The notes beneath the pieces were generated by a model. That model was given only the letters and a program-made list of their open reading frames with translations. It was not told the origin of the DNA and did not search any database. A DNA stretch of 64,000 nt from Thermococcus paralvinellae (GTDB lineage: Archaea > Methanobacteriota_B > Thermococci > Thermococcales > Thermococcaceae), in assembly GCF_000517445.1 (NCBI RefSeq), contig NZ_CP006965.1, positions 868,001-932,000 on the forward strand, written 5' to 3'. Of this stretch, positions 43,780 to 53,083 are shown piece after piece; the stretch's first letter is position 1; every line of letters starts with the position of its first letter. Position numbers and translations under genes: made by a program.

Positions 43780-45642
43780 ATGAAGAAAAAAACTGCTTTG
43801 CTGTTGATATTGCTGATGTTTGGAGTAATAATAGCAGGCTGTATAAATCAACAGACATCTTCAACCCCAAGCACAAATCCAACAAGCACAGCCACTCAAA
43901 CAACCTCACCCCTTAAAGAGACGGCAACAGCCCAGCCAACTTCAACTACACAAGTTCCAACAGACACCGAAAAACCAAAGTATCCGATTACTATTACCGA
44001 TTTTGCAGATAGAAAAGTCACCATTGAGAAAGAGCCCCAGAAAATTGTTTCCTTAGCTCCAAGTATAACCGAAACCCTATACTTCCTCGGGGCTTTGGAT
44101 AAAGTTGTAGGTGTTACCCAATATGATGATTTTCCACCTGGAGTTCAAGAAGGTAGAACAGTTATCGGTGGATTTAGCAATCCAAATATCGAAATAATTG
44201 CATCTCTGAAGCCTGATTTAGTCATTGCCACATCTATGCACATGAAGTACCTTGATCAACTTGAGCAGATTGCCCCAGTTATAATCATTGACCCCAAGAA
44301 CATGGATGACATCTACAAAGCGATTGAGCTTCTCGGCAAGGTTGTCAACAAGGAAGAACAGGCACAAAAAGTCATTGCAGATATGAAGTCGAAGGTCGAG
44401 GAAATTCAAAATGCAGTTAAGAACAAGTCAAAAGTCAGGGTCTTTTATGTTGTCTGGAATAATCCTCTGATGACTGCTGGAAAGGGAACTTTCATTGATG
44501 ATTTGATTAAATTAGCTGGTGGAGAAAACATATTCAGTGATGTTGAAGGTTGGGCTCAGGTGAGTGTAGAACAGGTTTTGGCTAAAGACCCAGAAGTCAT
44601 AATTCTCACGCCTCATTGTGGAATGACAGTTCAAGACATATACAACAGCGAACTTTCAAAGACAACAGCCGCCAAGGAAGGAAAAGTTGTGGTCATTCAA
44701 AATGATAACGTTCTCGTAAGACCCTCACCTAGAATAGTCCAAGGCCTTGAGGAACTCGCAAAGGCTATTCATCCTGATGCCTTTGGAGGAAAATACCCAC
44801 TCACTGTTGTTGACTTCATGAACAGAACAGTCACAATTGAAAAAGAGCCCCAAAGAATTGTCTCACTTGCACCAAGTATAACAGAAACTCTGTTCTATAT
44901 AGGTGCCGGTGATAAGGTTGTTGGCGTTACAAAGTACGATGACTTCCCACCTCAAGTAGCTAATATTACGAAAATTGGTGGCTTTAGCGATCCTAATGTT
45001 GAGATTATCGCATCACTTAAGCCAGACTTGATTATCGGAACTTCAATGCACATTAAATATCTTGACCAGCTCCAGCAGATTGCGCCAGTAATAATCGTTG
45101 CGCCAAGAAACATTGATGAAATCTATAAACAAATTGAGCTTTTGGGTAAGGTTACCAACAGGGAAGAATATGCACAGAGTGTTGTTAATGATATGAAGGC
45201 AAAAGTTGAGTACATAACTTCAATGGTCAAGGACAAGCCAAAGCCAAAGGTTTTCTTCATAAGCTGGTGGAACCCAATCTACACTCCAGGAAAGGATACA
45301 TTCCAAGGGGATCTTATTAAACTAGCTGGTGGAGAGAATTTATTCAATGATTTAACTGGCTGGGCACAGGTGAGCATTGAGCAGGTGTTGGCAAGAAATC
45401 CAGAAATCATAATACTCTCAGCTCATGCTGGAATTTCACCAGAACAGCTCTGCGAGGCAGAGCTCGCAAAGACAGATGCCGTGAAGAACGGCAGAGTTTA
45501 TGTTATAAGCGATGACAACATAATTTCGCGTCCAGGGCCTAGGATTGTGCTGGGCTTAGAAGAGCTAGCGGAGTTCATACATCCTGAAGTTTTCAACTAT
45601 GAACCGCAACCATTGAAATGCAGCGCTACAGCTTCTGGTTAA
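43780..45642 (+). CDS. btuF: Tandem corrinoid-binding lipoprotein: two fused BtuF domains
   Basis: 620 residues from ATG 43780. Signal peptide with lipobox IIAGC (Cys about residue 23) and a Thr/Ser/Pro-rich linker (24-65), then two copies of the periplasmic-binding (Peripla_BP_2) domain: about 68-340 and 345-612. Each begins IVSLAPSITETLYF or IVSLAPSITETLFY, then KVVGVT.YDDFPP, EIIASLKPDL and ends in an EELA..IHP phrase. BtuF proteins feed cobalamin to BtuCD importers; those permease and ATPase genes are not in this window. The two halves are close even at DNA level, so the duplication is relatively recent. Specificity for cobalamin comes from the neighbours. Confidence 0.87.
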   Translation: MKKKTALLLILLMFGVIIAGCINQQTSSTPSTNPTSTATQTTSPLKETATAQPTSTTQVPTDTEKPKYPITITDFADRKVTIEKEPQKIVSLAPSITETLYFLGALDKVVGVTQYDDFPPGVQEGRTVIGGFSNPNIEIIASLKPDLVIATSMHMKYLDQLEQIAPVIIIDPKNMDDIYKAIELLGKVVNKEEQAQKVIADMKSKVEEIQNAVKNKSKVRVFYVVWNNPLMTAGKGTFIDDLIKLAGGENIFSDVEGWAQVSVEQVLAKDPEVIILTPHCGMTVQDIYNSELSKTTAAKEGKVVVIQNDNVLVRPSPRIVQGLEELAKAIHPDAFGGKYPLTVVDFMNRTVTIEKEPQRIVSLAPSITETLFYIGAGDKVVGVTKYDDFPPQVANITKIGGFSDPNVEIIASLKPDLIIGTSMHIKYLDQLQQIAPVIIVAPRNIDEIYKQIELLGKVTNREEYAQSVVNDMKAKVEYITSMVKDKPKPKVFFISWWNPIYTPGKDTFQGDLIKLAGGENLFNDLTGWAQVSIEQVLARNPEIIILSAHAGISPEQLCEAELAKTDAVKNGRVYVISDDNIISRPGPRIVLGLEELAEFIHPEVFNYEPQPLKCSATASG

Positions 45643-45677
45643 ACTTTCTCTTCTTACTATTTCTTTTGGTGATTGCT

Positions 45678-46403
45678 ATGACGAATGTTTACCACATTGT
45701 CCAATTTCAAAGCGGAGATGCATATGTGCTTTTCTATGGTTGCCATTGGCGCTGTTCTTATTGTGTATGGGCGTTTGAAAAATGGAATCTGTGTCTTCCA
45801 AACGATTTAAAGAGAAAGCTTGATAAGCTGTGGATCAAGAAGAACATTAAATTTTTGAGCATTGAGGAAGTTGTGGGAATTTTAAAGGAAAACGGTGTTA
45901 AGTTAGCTTTTTTCGGAGGCGGAGAGCCTACAATTGATAGAGAGCTCAAACCGTTGATAAAACGCCTGAAAAAAGAAGGGATTGACGTGTGGCTTGTTAC
46001 TAATGGCGAGCTTTTGGATAAGGAGCTTGTTGATTTGGTAAAAGGAATAACATTCAGCATAAAAGCCCTTGATGATGAGCTTCACAAGAAAATAACTGGA
46101 GTTCCTAACTATAAGGCTCTTGAGAACTTTAAGCGCTTTGCAAAAAGCGGAAAAATAGTTGCCGAAACTGTTTATGTTAAAGATCTAGTAGAATGTGATG
46201 AAATCCTAAAAATAGCTAAGTTTATCGTATCACTAAACCCAGACATCAGGTTCAGAATTGACCCCCTTGTCCAGAATCCTGTATATGAAGAGGTTGATGA
46301 ATGCATAAGGAAAGTGAGAAAAATCCTGCCAAACACATATAGAATAAAGGCAACAGGAAAAGGTAAGCTTCCTAATTTGCTTTATCCCAAACTAGGTGAG
46401 TAA
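45678..46403 (+). CDS. Radical SAM protein in the cobamide operon
   Basis: 241 residues from ATG 45678, six bases after GGTGAT (the longer frame to 45618 overlaps btuF and adds a hydrophobic stretch). [10 protein letters not shown] is a C-x3-C-x2-C radical SAM motif, binding the [4Fe-4S] cluster; [11 protein letters not shown] and [10 protein letters not shown] follow as in other family members. No C-terminal cluster-rich domain is seen. It is short, with no known match to a corrinoid enzyme; PflA-like activases have this size. It sits between BtuF and CbiP, with one base between its stop and the CbiP ATG, so it belongs to the same operon. Confidence 0.8.
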   Translation: MTNVYHIVQFQSGDAYVLFYGCHWRCSYCVWAFEKWNLCLPNDLKRKLDKLWIKKNIKFLSIEEVVGILKENGVKLAFFGGGEPTIDRELKPLIKRLKKEGIDVWLVTNGELLDKELVDLVKGITFSIKALDDELHKKITGVPNYKALENFKRFAKSGKIVAETVYVKDLVECDEILKIAKFIVSLNPDIRFRIDPLVQNPVYEEVDECIRKVRKILPNTYRIKATGKGKLPNLLYPKLGE

Positions 46404-46404
46404 A

Positions 46405-47853
46405 ATGGGAAAGGCGCTCATGATTCAAGGAACATCATCTGGAGCTGGAAAATCTCTCTTAGCATTAGCTTTGTGCAGAATCTTCACAAATATGGGCTAT
46501 GACGTAGTCCCATTCAAGAGTCAAAACATGAGCCTAAACTCTGCTCCAAGTATAGAAGGCGGAGAAATTAGCAGAGCGCAGTATTTACAGGCTTTAGCAT
46601 GCAAAAAGAAACCCTCAATAAAGTTCAATCCAATTCTGCTCAAGCCTGAAGGGAATATGAGGAGTCAAGTTGTATTTATGGGAAAGCCAATAGGAAGCGT
46701 CTCCGCTAAAGATTATATGCTCTCTAAGAAGGAGGAGCTTTTTAGAAAAGCCATGCAGGTTTTAGATGAGCTTTTAAAAAAGCATGACATAGTTGTGATT
46801 GAAGGTGCCGGCTCACCTGTGGAAATTAATCTCAAAGACTATGATATAGCTAACATGCGTGTTGCAAAGCATGTAGATGCTAAAGTAATCCTCGTTACAG
46901 ATATTGACAGAGGAGGGAGCTTTGCCTCAATAGTTGGCACAATGGAATTATTAAGCAAAGAAGAGCGGGAACTAGTGATGGGATTTGTCTTCAACAAGTT
47001 TAGGGGAGATGTCTCTCTTCTGAAGCCTGGCTTTGAATATCTTGAGAGGAAATACGGTAAGAAAGTTTTGGGTGTAATACCATACACGGAGCACAAAATC
47101 CCAGAGGAAGATTCTCTCGTTAGCTTTCCAAAGATTAAGGGCGATTTGCACATCCAAATTATTAAGCTTCCTCATATAAGCAACTTCACAGATTTTGAAC
47201 CCCTTCATTGGGCAAATGGTATTGATTATGTAACGAAGGCTGAGGAAATCAAAGGGGATTTAATCATAATACCCGGAAGCAAGAATACCGTTGAAGACTT
47301 GTTCTGGATGAGAGAGAACGGCATTGAAGATGCTATAGTTCAGGCACACAAAGATGGAGCGTTTGTTGTAGGGATTTGCGGCGGCTTTCAGATGCTCGGA
47401 GAGAAAATTATTGACAGCATCGAATCAAAGCGCGGTGAGGTTAAGGGAATTGGACTGTTGAAAGCTAAAACGGTATTTGCTAAAACCAAGAGAACAAACC
47501 ATTTGAAGGCTGAAGTTCTCTGGGAGCCGTTTAAGGGTATGAGGGTTGAGGGCTATGAGATCAGAATGGGACGCTCTGTATCAGAAAAGCCATTTTCAAT
47601 AATACGTGAGATAAATGAAACTAAGGCTTTTGAGCCTGAAGGAGCTGTTGGTAGAAGAGTTTTTGGCACTTATCTTCATGGAATCTTCCACAACTTTGAA
47701 TTTACAGAGCAGTTTTTGAACATGCTTCGCTTAGAAAGGGGTCTTGAACCGATTACAGTGCGGAGATGGAGCATTGAAGAAGAAATCGAACAGTTTGCAA
47801 AGATAGTTAAGAAGAGCATTGACATAGATTACATCCTTGAGGTGCTTGAGTAG
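46405..47853 (+). CDS. cbiP: Cobyric acid synthase
   Basis: Amidates adenosylcobyrinic a,c-diamide on four side chains to give cobyric acid, using glutamine. 482 residues. N-terminal ATPase domain [40 protein letters not shown], then [20 protein letters not shown]-terminal glutamine amidotransferase domain with [13 protein letters not shown] (catalytic Cys) and [10 protein letters not shown] (His). ATG 46405 follows GGTGAG. In the absence of corrin-ring genes in this window its upstream substrate must come from elsewhere. Confidence 0.95.
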   Translation: MGKALMIQGTSSGAGKSLLALALCRIFTNMGYDVVPFKSQNMSLNSAPSIEGGEISRAQYLQALACKKKPSIKFNPILLKPEGNMRSQVVFMGKPIGSVSAKDYMLSKKEELFRKAMQVLDELLKKHDIVVIEGAGSPVEINLKDYDIANMRVAKHVDAKVILVTDIDRGGSFASIVGTMELLSKEERELVMGFVFNKFRGDVSLLKPGFEYLERKYGKKVLGVIPYTEHKIPEEDSLVSFPKIKGDLHIQIIKLPHISNFTDFEPLHWANGIDYVTKAEEIKGDLIIIPGSKNTVEDLFWMRENGIEDAIVQAHKDGAFVVGICGGFQMLGEKIIDSIESKRGEVKGIGLLKAKTVFAKTKRTNHLKAEVLWEPFKGMRVEGYEIRMGRSVSEKPFSIIREINETKAFEPEGAVGRRVFGTYLHGIFHNFEFTEQFLNMLRLERGLEPITVRRWSIEEEIEQFAKIVKKSIDIDYILEVLE

Positions 47854-47889
47854 TCAAAGTTTATTAATTTTGAAGTCCCAGATAAGAGT

Positions 47890-49062
47890 ATGAAAGAGAA
47901 ATTCACATCTATTGCACTATTAGTTTTGATTATTTTAGCAACTGCGTGTATATCTCATTTTAATTCCACAAACTCAACCCAGATTCCATCCAAGCTTCAA
48001 ACATCTACCGAATCTCATGCTATTGAAACTACAAGTACTGTTTCTACCCAAACATTTACCACAGCTACTGCTTCAATCTCTGCAACAACTTCCTCAGCAA
48101 CTACGTCAGCTCCTGCAGAGACACTACCATCAGCTTCCAGTATTCCCAAACCCACGACTTCTTCTCCAATTATGTCAACATCTACATCATCAACACCCAC
48201 AACCAACTCAACTCTACTTCCAAAAACCTTAACAATCAGTAGCTGGGCGTATCAGCTTCAAAACGCAGACCCTGAGGAAATTGCTAAATCTGGTTTTGAT
48301 CTTGTAGTTATCGATTACTCAAGAGATGGAACTGATGATAAAGCTTATTCAAGAAGCGAGATTGAAAAAATAAAGGCCGCAGGAGTTATCCCCGTGGCAT
48401 ACATCAGCATTGGCGAGGCTGAAGACTACCGCTTCTACTGGCGCGAAGAGTGGAAAACAAATCCCCCTGCATGGCTTGGCAAAGAAAATCCCGAATGGCC
48501 AGGCTGCTATGCTGTAAAATACTGGGATGAGGAGTGGAAGCGCATCGTGTTCGCGTATCTTGATAAGATACTTGCCCAAGGTTTTCAGGGGGTTTACCTT
48601 GATAAAGTTGATGAATTTGAATACTGGGCTGATAATGGATATAATGAGAACTGGATAGCAAAACAAATGATAGAACTCATCCTTGAAATAGCAAACTACA
48701 CAAGAAGCAGAACTGGAGAGACCTTCCTCATAATCCCTCAAAACGGTGAGAACCTTCTCGACTATGATGACGGCAGACTTTTAGCAGCTGTGTCTGGCTG
48801 GGCCTCAGAAGATGTGTTCTACAATGGACTTGAGCTAAGTCCGTGGACCGCTGAGAAGGTTTCGTATCTCGATAAAATAATTAGAGTCAAAAAATTTGTG
48901 CTTGTAGTGGACTATGTGGATGATGGCACAAGAAGTGAGGAGGACATAAAGAGGATCCTTGATTTTCGCAGCAAAGCGATGAAACGGGGTTATATTCCCT
49001 ATGCTGCTCTTGTAGATCGGGAACTGGACGAACTTAACATAATTCCAGGAATTCAACCATAG
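47890..49062 (+). CDS. GH114/TM1410-like lipoprotein
   Basis: 390 residues. Signal peptide with lipobox LATAC (Cys at about 20), a Ser/Thr-rich linker (about 25-115), then a TIM-barrel domain of the GH114/TM1410 family: ISSWAYQLQNADPEEIAKSG, VVIDYSRDGTDDKAYS, VIPVAYISIGEAEDYRFYW, GVYLDKVDEFEYW, TFLIIPQNGENLL and a final VVDYVDDGTRSEEDIKR. Family members act on alpha-1,4-galactosaminan or are unknown. ATG 47890 follows a TATA box (agtttattaatt, about 47857-47868) at leaderless spacing. Its linker resembles that of the tandem BtuF. Overlaps cobY by ten bases at the 3' ends. Confidence 0.82.
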   Translation: MKEKFTSIALLVLIILATACISHFNSTNSTQIPSKLQTSTESHAIETTSTVSTQTFTTATASISATTSSATTSAPAETLPSASSIPKPTTSSPIMSTSTSSTPTTNSTLLPKTLTISSWAYQLQNADPEEIAKSGFDLVVIDYSRDGTDDKAYSRSEIEKIKAAGVIPVAYISIGEAEDYRFYWREEWKTNPPAWLGKENPEWPGCYAVKYWDEEWKRIVFAYLDKILAQGFQGVYLDKVDEFEYWADNGYNENWIAKQMIELILEIANYTRSRTGETFLIIPQNGENLLDYDDGRLLAAVSGWASEDVFYNGLELSPWTAEKVSYLDKIIRVKKFVLVVDYVDDGTRSEEDIKRILDFRSKAMKRGYIPYAALVDRELDELNIIPGIQP

Positions 49063-49595
49063 CCTAGTATTTTTGAAATTTTTTCTGCAAGCTTCAACTC
49101 CTCAGGGGTATTCACATTCAAGGCCAGCAGTGGATTGCTGAGCTCAAAAAATTCTTCTCCCTCTTCAGCCACAGCATTTAATCCAACAATCGCATATCCT
49201 TTATAGACTACAGGGTTGAGATCTTTTGGAACAAGGCTTAGAGGAAGGACTCCTGTTAAGCTTGTCTTTCCATCAAAGGCTTTCTTAATGAGCCAGAAAT
49301 CACTTGCTTTCACAAAAGGAACGTCTGCAGAGACGCTTATAAAGGGTCCAAACTCTTTTAAAAGCTCTTGAATATCATGAATGTATCCCTTTCCGCTTGT
49401 TTCAACAAAGGAGATTCCTTCTTTAATGCAGAATCCCTTCGTTTTAGGCGTATTTTTGCTCAATGCAATTAGAACATCATCAACTTTTTCTGCCTGCTCA
49501 TAAATCCAGAAAAACATAGGCTTACCTGCAATTTTAAGAATTGGCTTTTCCTTTCCCATTCTGCTTGATTTTCCGCCTGCTAGGATTATTATCAT
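49053..49595 (-). CDS. cobY: Adenosylcobinamide-phosphate guanylyltransferase, archaeal CobY
   Basis: Activates adenosylcobinamide phosphate with GTP, replacing bacterial CobU. 180 residues: [20 protein letters not shown] (nucleotide-binding), [18 protein letters not shown] and [17 protein letters not shown] 49595 follows GGTGG and overlaps the cobS stop (ATGA). In the cobamide chain it acts after CbiB and before CobS. Confidence 0.9.
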   Translation of the reverse strand: MIIILAGGKSSRMGKEKPILKIAGKPMFFWIYEQAEKVDDVLIALSKNTPKTKGFCIKEGISFVETSGKGYIHDIQELLKEFGPFISVSADVPFVKASDFWLIKKAFDGKTSLTGVLPLSLVPKDLNPVVYKGYAIVGLNAVAEEGEEFFELSNPLLALNVNTPEELKLAEKISKILGYG

Positions 49596-50287
49596 AAATA
49601 CCACCAAACAAAAGCCAAAATCAAAAGCGTTCCTGCCCTTGTTATTTCAGCTATTGCCCCGATGCAGTCGCCATTTAAACCGCCAAAGTTGTCAAGGCTG
49701 AGCTTTATAACATAAGCTCCAATTAAAAGGCATAAAATTGAGAACACTACTTTTTGATTGTAAATTACCAGTGGAAGAAGCAATGCTATGTAAATCAAAC
49801 TTCCAATGAAAAGCTGCTTTCTGTTCATGGCTTCCATGAAATATGCTCCCAATCCTTTTCCGAGAGGCTTTCTTGTTGCCAATGCAAGAACCATCGCATA
49901 TTTTGAGTTGAGTTCACTGATGAAAAGGGCATAAAATGGGGCATAGTTCAAGGAATAAACCTGAATGAACAGAACCATAACAACTGCGAAGATTCCTGCT
50001 ATGCCCGTGTTTAAGTCCTTCATGGCTTTAATTTTCCTTTCTCTGTCTCCTTTAACCATAATTCCATCAGCAAAGTCAGCAAGTCCATCAAGATGAAGCA
50101 GGCCTATTGTAAAATACAGGAACAGAACCGTGATTATATTCTTGAGGGGGAAGTCGAAGTAAAGGACAAGTGTAGGCAAAGCTGAAGTGATAACTGCTAA
50201 AAGAGGAAACGCCCAAATCTCATGCCTCACCTTTTCAAAATCTCCATGCAAGGGAATTCTCGTCATAAAAGGTATAATATTTTTCAT
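49592..50287 (-). CDS. cobS: Cobalamin (5'-phosphate) synthase
   Basis: Joins adenosyl-GDP-cobinamide to alpha-ribazole phosphate at the membrane. 231 residues, about six membrane helices. [15 protein letters not shown] and [30 protein letters not shown] are the CobS marks (Asp-rich metal site), then [21 protein letters not shown] and [17 protein letters not shown] 50287 follows GAGGTGAT. Operon with cobY, overlapping. Confidence 0.94.
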   Translation of the reverse strand: MKNIIPFMTRIPLHGDFEKVRHEIWAFPLLAVITSALPTLVLYFDFPLKNIITVLFLYFTIGLLHLDGLADFADGIMVKGDRERKIKAMKDLNTGIAGIFAVVMVLFIQVYSLNYAPFYALFISELNSKYAMVLALATRKPLGKGLGAYFMEAMNRKQLFIGSLIYIALLLPLVIYNQKVVFSILCLLIGAYVIKLSLDNFGGLNGDCIGAIAEITRAGTLLILAFVWWYL

Positions 50288-50356
50288 TGGATCACCTCGG
50301 CTAATTAATCCAATGTTAAAAAGCCTTAAAAATTCTGCCTCTAATTATCCTGTGCA

Positions 50357-50530
50357 ATGAAGAAAGAACACTACCGAATATTGCTCATCGTTGTTTTGGT
50401 TCTTGCCTTCATATACACGCTCGGCTTAGCTGGAATTCTGCCTTTTACGGTCAGCTATTACATTACGATTCTTTTCATATTTCTGTTTCTCTTCCTTCGC
50501 TGGGAGTCTCGGCTGAATCGAAATGCATAG
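50357..50530 (+). CDS. Small membrane protein (57 residues)
   Basis: ATG 50357 opens MKKEHYRILLIVVLVLAFIY and continues with a second hydrophobic stretch to RWESRLNRNA. Two membrane helices (about 8-27 and 33-48) and a basic end are seen. A TATA-like cttaaaaatt (about 50323-50332) lies 25-30 bases upstream, consistent with a leaderless message. The last 56 bases overlap the end of cobZ on the other strand. No family recognised. Confidence 0.55.
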   Translation: MKKEHYRILLIVVLVLAFIYTLGLAGILPFTVSYYITILFIFLFLFLRWESRLNRNA

Positions 50531-50918
50531 TCTCGAAGAGCTTGGTCATGCAGCCAGCTATGAATCCTCCAACTGCATCATCTAAAAATGGGGGTAGCTC
50601 TTTTAACATTCCTGGCTTTTTGGTGTCGTAGTAGAAGAAGTTGAAGAGCGCCATCTTTCCGCCAATGTATTCTGCAAGGTCAATGCCAATTAATTCATCT
50701 GCAACTAAATTGACTGGGTCTCCTTTGACTTTAAAGTTCTCCTCAAGGAGCAATGCAGCCATAAGAAGGGCTTGAACATTGACATCCTTGAGATAGTGGA
50801 GCATCAGGGACTTAAGCTTTCTTCTGACTTCTTCAGCATCATCCCCAATGTAGAGCTCCATAGCTGCATCAAGCATCTTTTCAATGGTTATACCCTTAGA
50901 TTCGAGCTTTTCAATCAT
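50475..50918 (-). CDS. cobZ: Alpha-ribazole phosphatase (PgpA-like), CobZ
   Basis: Removes the 5'-phosphate from alpha-ribazole phosphate or cobalamin phosphate, replacing bacterial CobC. 147 residues with the PgpA-like pattern: LVADELIGIDLAEYIGGKMALFNFFYYDTKKPGML followed by PPFLDDAVGGFIAGCMTKLF (metal-binding Asp pair). PgpA homologues also dephosphorylate phosphatidylglycerophosphate, but the location with cobS and cobY and the archaeal context favour CobZ. ATG 50918 overlaps the upstream gene stop (ATGA), which supports this start over a longer frame. Confidence 0.85.
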   Translation of the reverse strand: MIEKLESKGITIEKMLDAAMELYIGDDAEEVRRKLKSLMLHYLKDVNVQALLMAALLLEENFKVKGDPVNLVADELIGIDLAEYIGGKMALFNFFYYDTKKPGMLKELPPFLDDAVGGFIAGCMTKLFETMHFDSAETPSEGRETEI

Positions 50919-51556
50919 TTTTTCACCAGCCTGAACCTCAACCACCAATACCTTTCACTCTCCTCAACTTTCAACGGCTTTAGCTCAAAGCTCTTCTCGA
51001 ATAATGGACACTTTAAAACCACCGTGTGGAACTCTGCAAATTCTCCGACAGGGTCAACATCAGGATTTCTTTCTAAAAACCTCTCTAAATCTTCAATGCT
51101 TCCGAATGTATATCCAAGCCAATCCTTTGGGAGTTTCTCTTTGTTCACAGCGATAATTGAATATTCAAAGCCAGCGTTGATTATCTCTTTTGCTAACTCA
51201 AGCGTGTTTCTGTCCCACAGCGGTTCTAGGGCTTCTGTTCCACTCTTCTCAGCAAGCCATTCAACCCACTTTAAATGATCTTCAAGCAGGACATCACCTG
51301 CAATTATGTAATCAACATCGAGGGATGCTATGAACTCAGCTAGGGCTTCACTTCCTTTAGCCATATCAAAAATTAGCAGTTCTCTATTCATTGCATTTGC
51401 AATCTTTTTTAGTTCGTCCAGGTTTTCATAGTGAGGTGAAGCTCCAATGGTGGTTTTTAAGATCAAGAGATATGGGACTTTGATCCCTTGTTTTTCAGCT
51501 AAGTATGTTGCATAAAGTCCGTCTTTACCTCCCGAAAAGAAGGCTATGCCTTTCAA
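50915..51556 (-). CDS. PP-loop ATPase of the Dph6/PF0828 family
   Basis: 213 residues. IAFFSGGKDGLYATYLAEKQG is the ATP pyrophosphatase P-loop, and LLILKTTIGASPHYENLDE and VDYIIAGDVLLEDHLKWVEWLAEKSGTEALEPLWDRNT follow as in diphthine-ammonia ligase relatives (COG2102). The Pyrococcus homologue PF0828 has been discussed in connection with diphthamide or B12 metabolism. The start is TTG 51556, preceded by GGAGGGAC, and overlaps the stop of the zinc-binding gene. The tight operon with cobZ argues for a role in cobamide handling; the EF-2 diphthamide role is the alternative. Confidence 0.8.
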   Translation of the reverse strand: MKGIAFFSGGKDGLYATYLAEKQGIKVPYLLILKTTIGASPHYENLDELKKIANAMNRELLIFDMAKGSEALAEFIASLDVDYIIAGDVLLEDHLKWVEWLAEKSGTEALEPLWDRNTLELAKEIINAGFEYSIIAVNKEKLPKDWLGYTFGSIEDLERFLERNPDVDPVGEFAEFHTVVLKCPLFEKSFELKPLKVEESERYWWLRFRLVKK

Positions 51557-51801
51557 ATTTGTCCCTCCAATTTACCCTGCTCATATTCCTCACGAATCTT
51601 TTGAAGAGTTATCTCATCAACATATGGTATTATTGCTCCGCAATCAATGCAAAGCCATGGGTAGGCTCTGATGATTCCACTAAAAGCTGCCTTCAGACCT
51701 TTTTTCCAAGGAGCTCTCCAGAAATAAGTTGCGTAACCTTCGTGATTGCTCTTAGCTTTTATCATGGTTCCACCACAGAAGGGACATTTTCTCGTTTCCA
51801 T
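51553..51801 (-). CDS. Small zinc-binding protein
   Basis: 82 residues with two CxxC pairs: RKCPFCGGTMIK and PWLCIDCGAIIPY, forming one likely zinc ribbon. ATG 51801 follows GGTGG. The stop overlaps the TTG of the PP-loop gene, so it is first in a three-gene operon with cobZ. Function not known; it may be a partner or delivery subunit for the ATPase. Confidence 0.75.
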   Translation of the reverse strand: METRKCPFCGGTMIKAKSNHEGYATYFWRAPWKKGLKAAFSGIIRAYPWLCIDCGAIIPYVDEITLQKIREEYEQGKLEGQI

Positions 51802-51871
51802 AAAACCACCTAAAAATTACAGCAACTTTGGATGTTTTATCCTTTGCTGTCTTTAATCGGTGCAATTGCTT

Positions 51872-51891
51872 AATTATTTAATTAAATAATT
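51872..51891. repeat. 20-base perfect AT palindrome
   Basis: AATTATTTAATTAAATAATT is its own reverse complement and spans the stop codon of the radical SAM gene (51878-51880). It could form a weak 3' hairpin of the transcript, but AT-only stems are also common by chance in this genome. Confidence 0.3.
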
Positions 51892-53050
51892 CGTTAATCA
51901 CATAGTGTCCATCTGTATATTTTAAGACTGGGACGAGTTTTTCAATTAACTCAGGCTTCTTTAAAATGCTCCTCAGCCTCTTCTCATGAGCTTTAAAGCT
52001 CCTCGAAAGCCAAGAAGGGTATAACTTCAATCGTTCACCACACAAAAGTCTTTCTCTTTCGCATCTTTCCCATAAGTCCTCTGCTCTCGCTTTTCCTTTT
52101 TCGTAAGCTTCCAGATATAAATCCCACAGCGTCGGCCTCCTCGTCCACTCAACTTCTAAAAAGCTCATCCCACAGCAGTCAATGGTTTTAGGCTCGTGAA
52201 GATTGAAGAGACCTTCTTTGCACGTTGCAAATGCTAAACCTCTCCTTTTGGATTTCTTTGCAAATAATTCTGCAGTTTTAAGTTTGTACTCAAGAGGAAC
52301 TTGAATAAGGGGTGTTTCTTCATTTGATGTCCTCGGCAGATATGAGTCCCATTCTTTGCTGTAAACCTCGCTATAGTTGGAAAAGAGTCTTTTATAGAAC
52401 TCAAAATTTTCTCTTTCAACTCTGAGAAACTCGACTATGACCATTCTAGCACCAGCCCAAGCAATTTCATCTAAAAATTCCTCCACATTTCTGTCGCTTA
52501 GCCCCGGAATCAATGGCTGAATCCTAACTACCGTTGGAATTCCGACTTCACTCGCTTTTTCCACTAGCCTTAATCTTTCTTCAATTGAACTTGCTAAAGG
52601 TTCAAGGATTCTAACTTCCTTAGCGTCTTTCTCTGCCGTTATGCTGACTTGAAGAACCAGCAAACCTTCAGACGCCAAATCTTCAAGGACTTTGAGGTGT
52701 TTTTCTGAGGGATAAAGTTTTGTATTCACAATCACTGGCACTTTGAGCTTGTATGCCAACTTAAGTGCTTTGAGTGTTATTTTAGCTGGGGATTGAAAGG
52801 GGTCACTTAGAGCCGAGAATCTAACTGGAGCTACTGGAATGTTCTTTTCCACGAGTTTTCCCAAAGCTTTGATTAATCTAAAAACATCAAAAATAGGCCT
52901 AGGACTCCCATGAGAACCTCTATACCACCTTGCATAGCAGTAAGCACATCCAAGTGAGCAAGTTGTGAAGACTTCTCCTCTAATTATGCTGTGACATAGA
53001 CCACTCACGTGACTGCTTGTGCCGATTGTAAAGTATTCCAGCTTGACCAT
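51878..53050 (-). CDS. Radical SAM protein of the SPL (COG1533) family
   Basis: 390 residues from ATG 53050 (a GTG at 53053 is directly before). TTCSLGCAYCYARWYRGS is the C-x3-C-x2-C radical SAM site; RFSALSDPFQSPAK, VSITAEKDAKEVRILEP and GIPTVVRIQPLIPGLSDRN belong to the spore photoproduct lyase-like branch. The C-terminal third has more cysteines (ATCKEGLFNLH, DCCGMSF, LLCGERLKLYPSW). Archaeal members are of unknown function, possibly in DNA or RNA repair. Only 33 bases separate it from the divergent uracil-DNA glycosylase gene, so both probably have near-leaderless messages. Confidence 0.83.
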   Translation of the reverse strand: MVKLEYFTIGTSSHVSGLCHSIIRGEVFTTCSLGCAYCYARWYRGSHGSPRPIFDVFRLIKALGKLVEKNIPVAPVRFSALSDPFQSPAKITLKALKLAYKLKVPVIVNTKLYPSEKHLKVLEDLASEGLLVLQVSITAEKDAKEVRILEPLASSIEERLRLVEKASEVGIPTVVRIQPLIPGLSDRNVEEFLDEIAWAGARMVIVEFLRVERENFEFYKRLFSNYSEVYSKEWDSYLPRTSNEETPLIQVPLEYKLKTAELFAKKSKRRGLAFATCKEGLFNLHEPKTIDCCGMSFLEVEWTRRPTLWDLYLEAYEKGKARAEDLWERCERERLLCGERLKLYPSWLSRSFKAHEKRLRSILKKPELIEKLVPVLKYTDGHYVINELFN

Positions 53051-53083
53051 CACTGATATAAATGCAAGTTTTGATTTATATTC

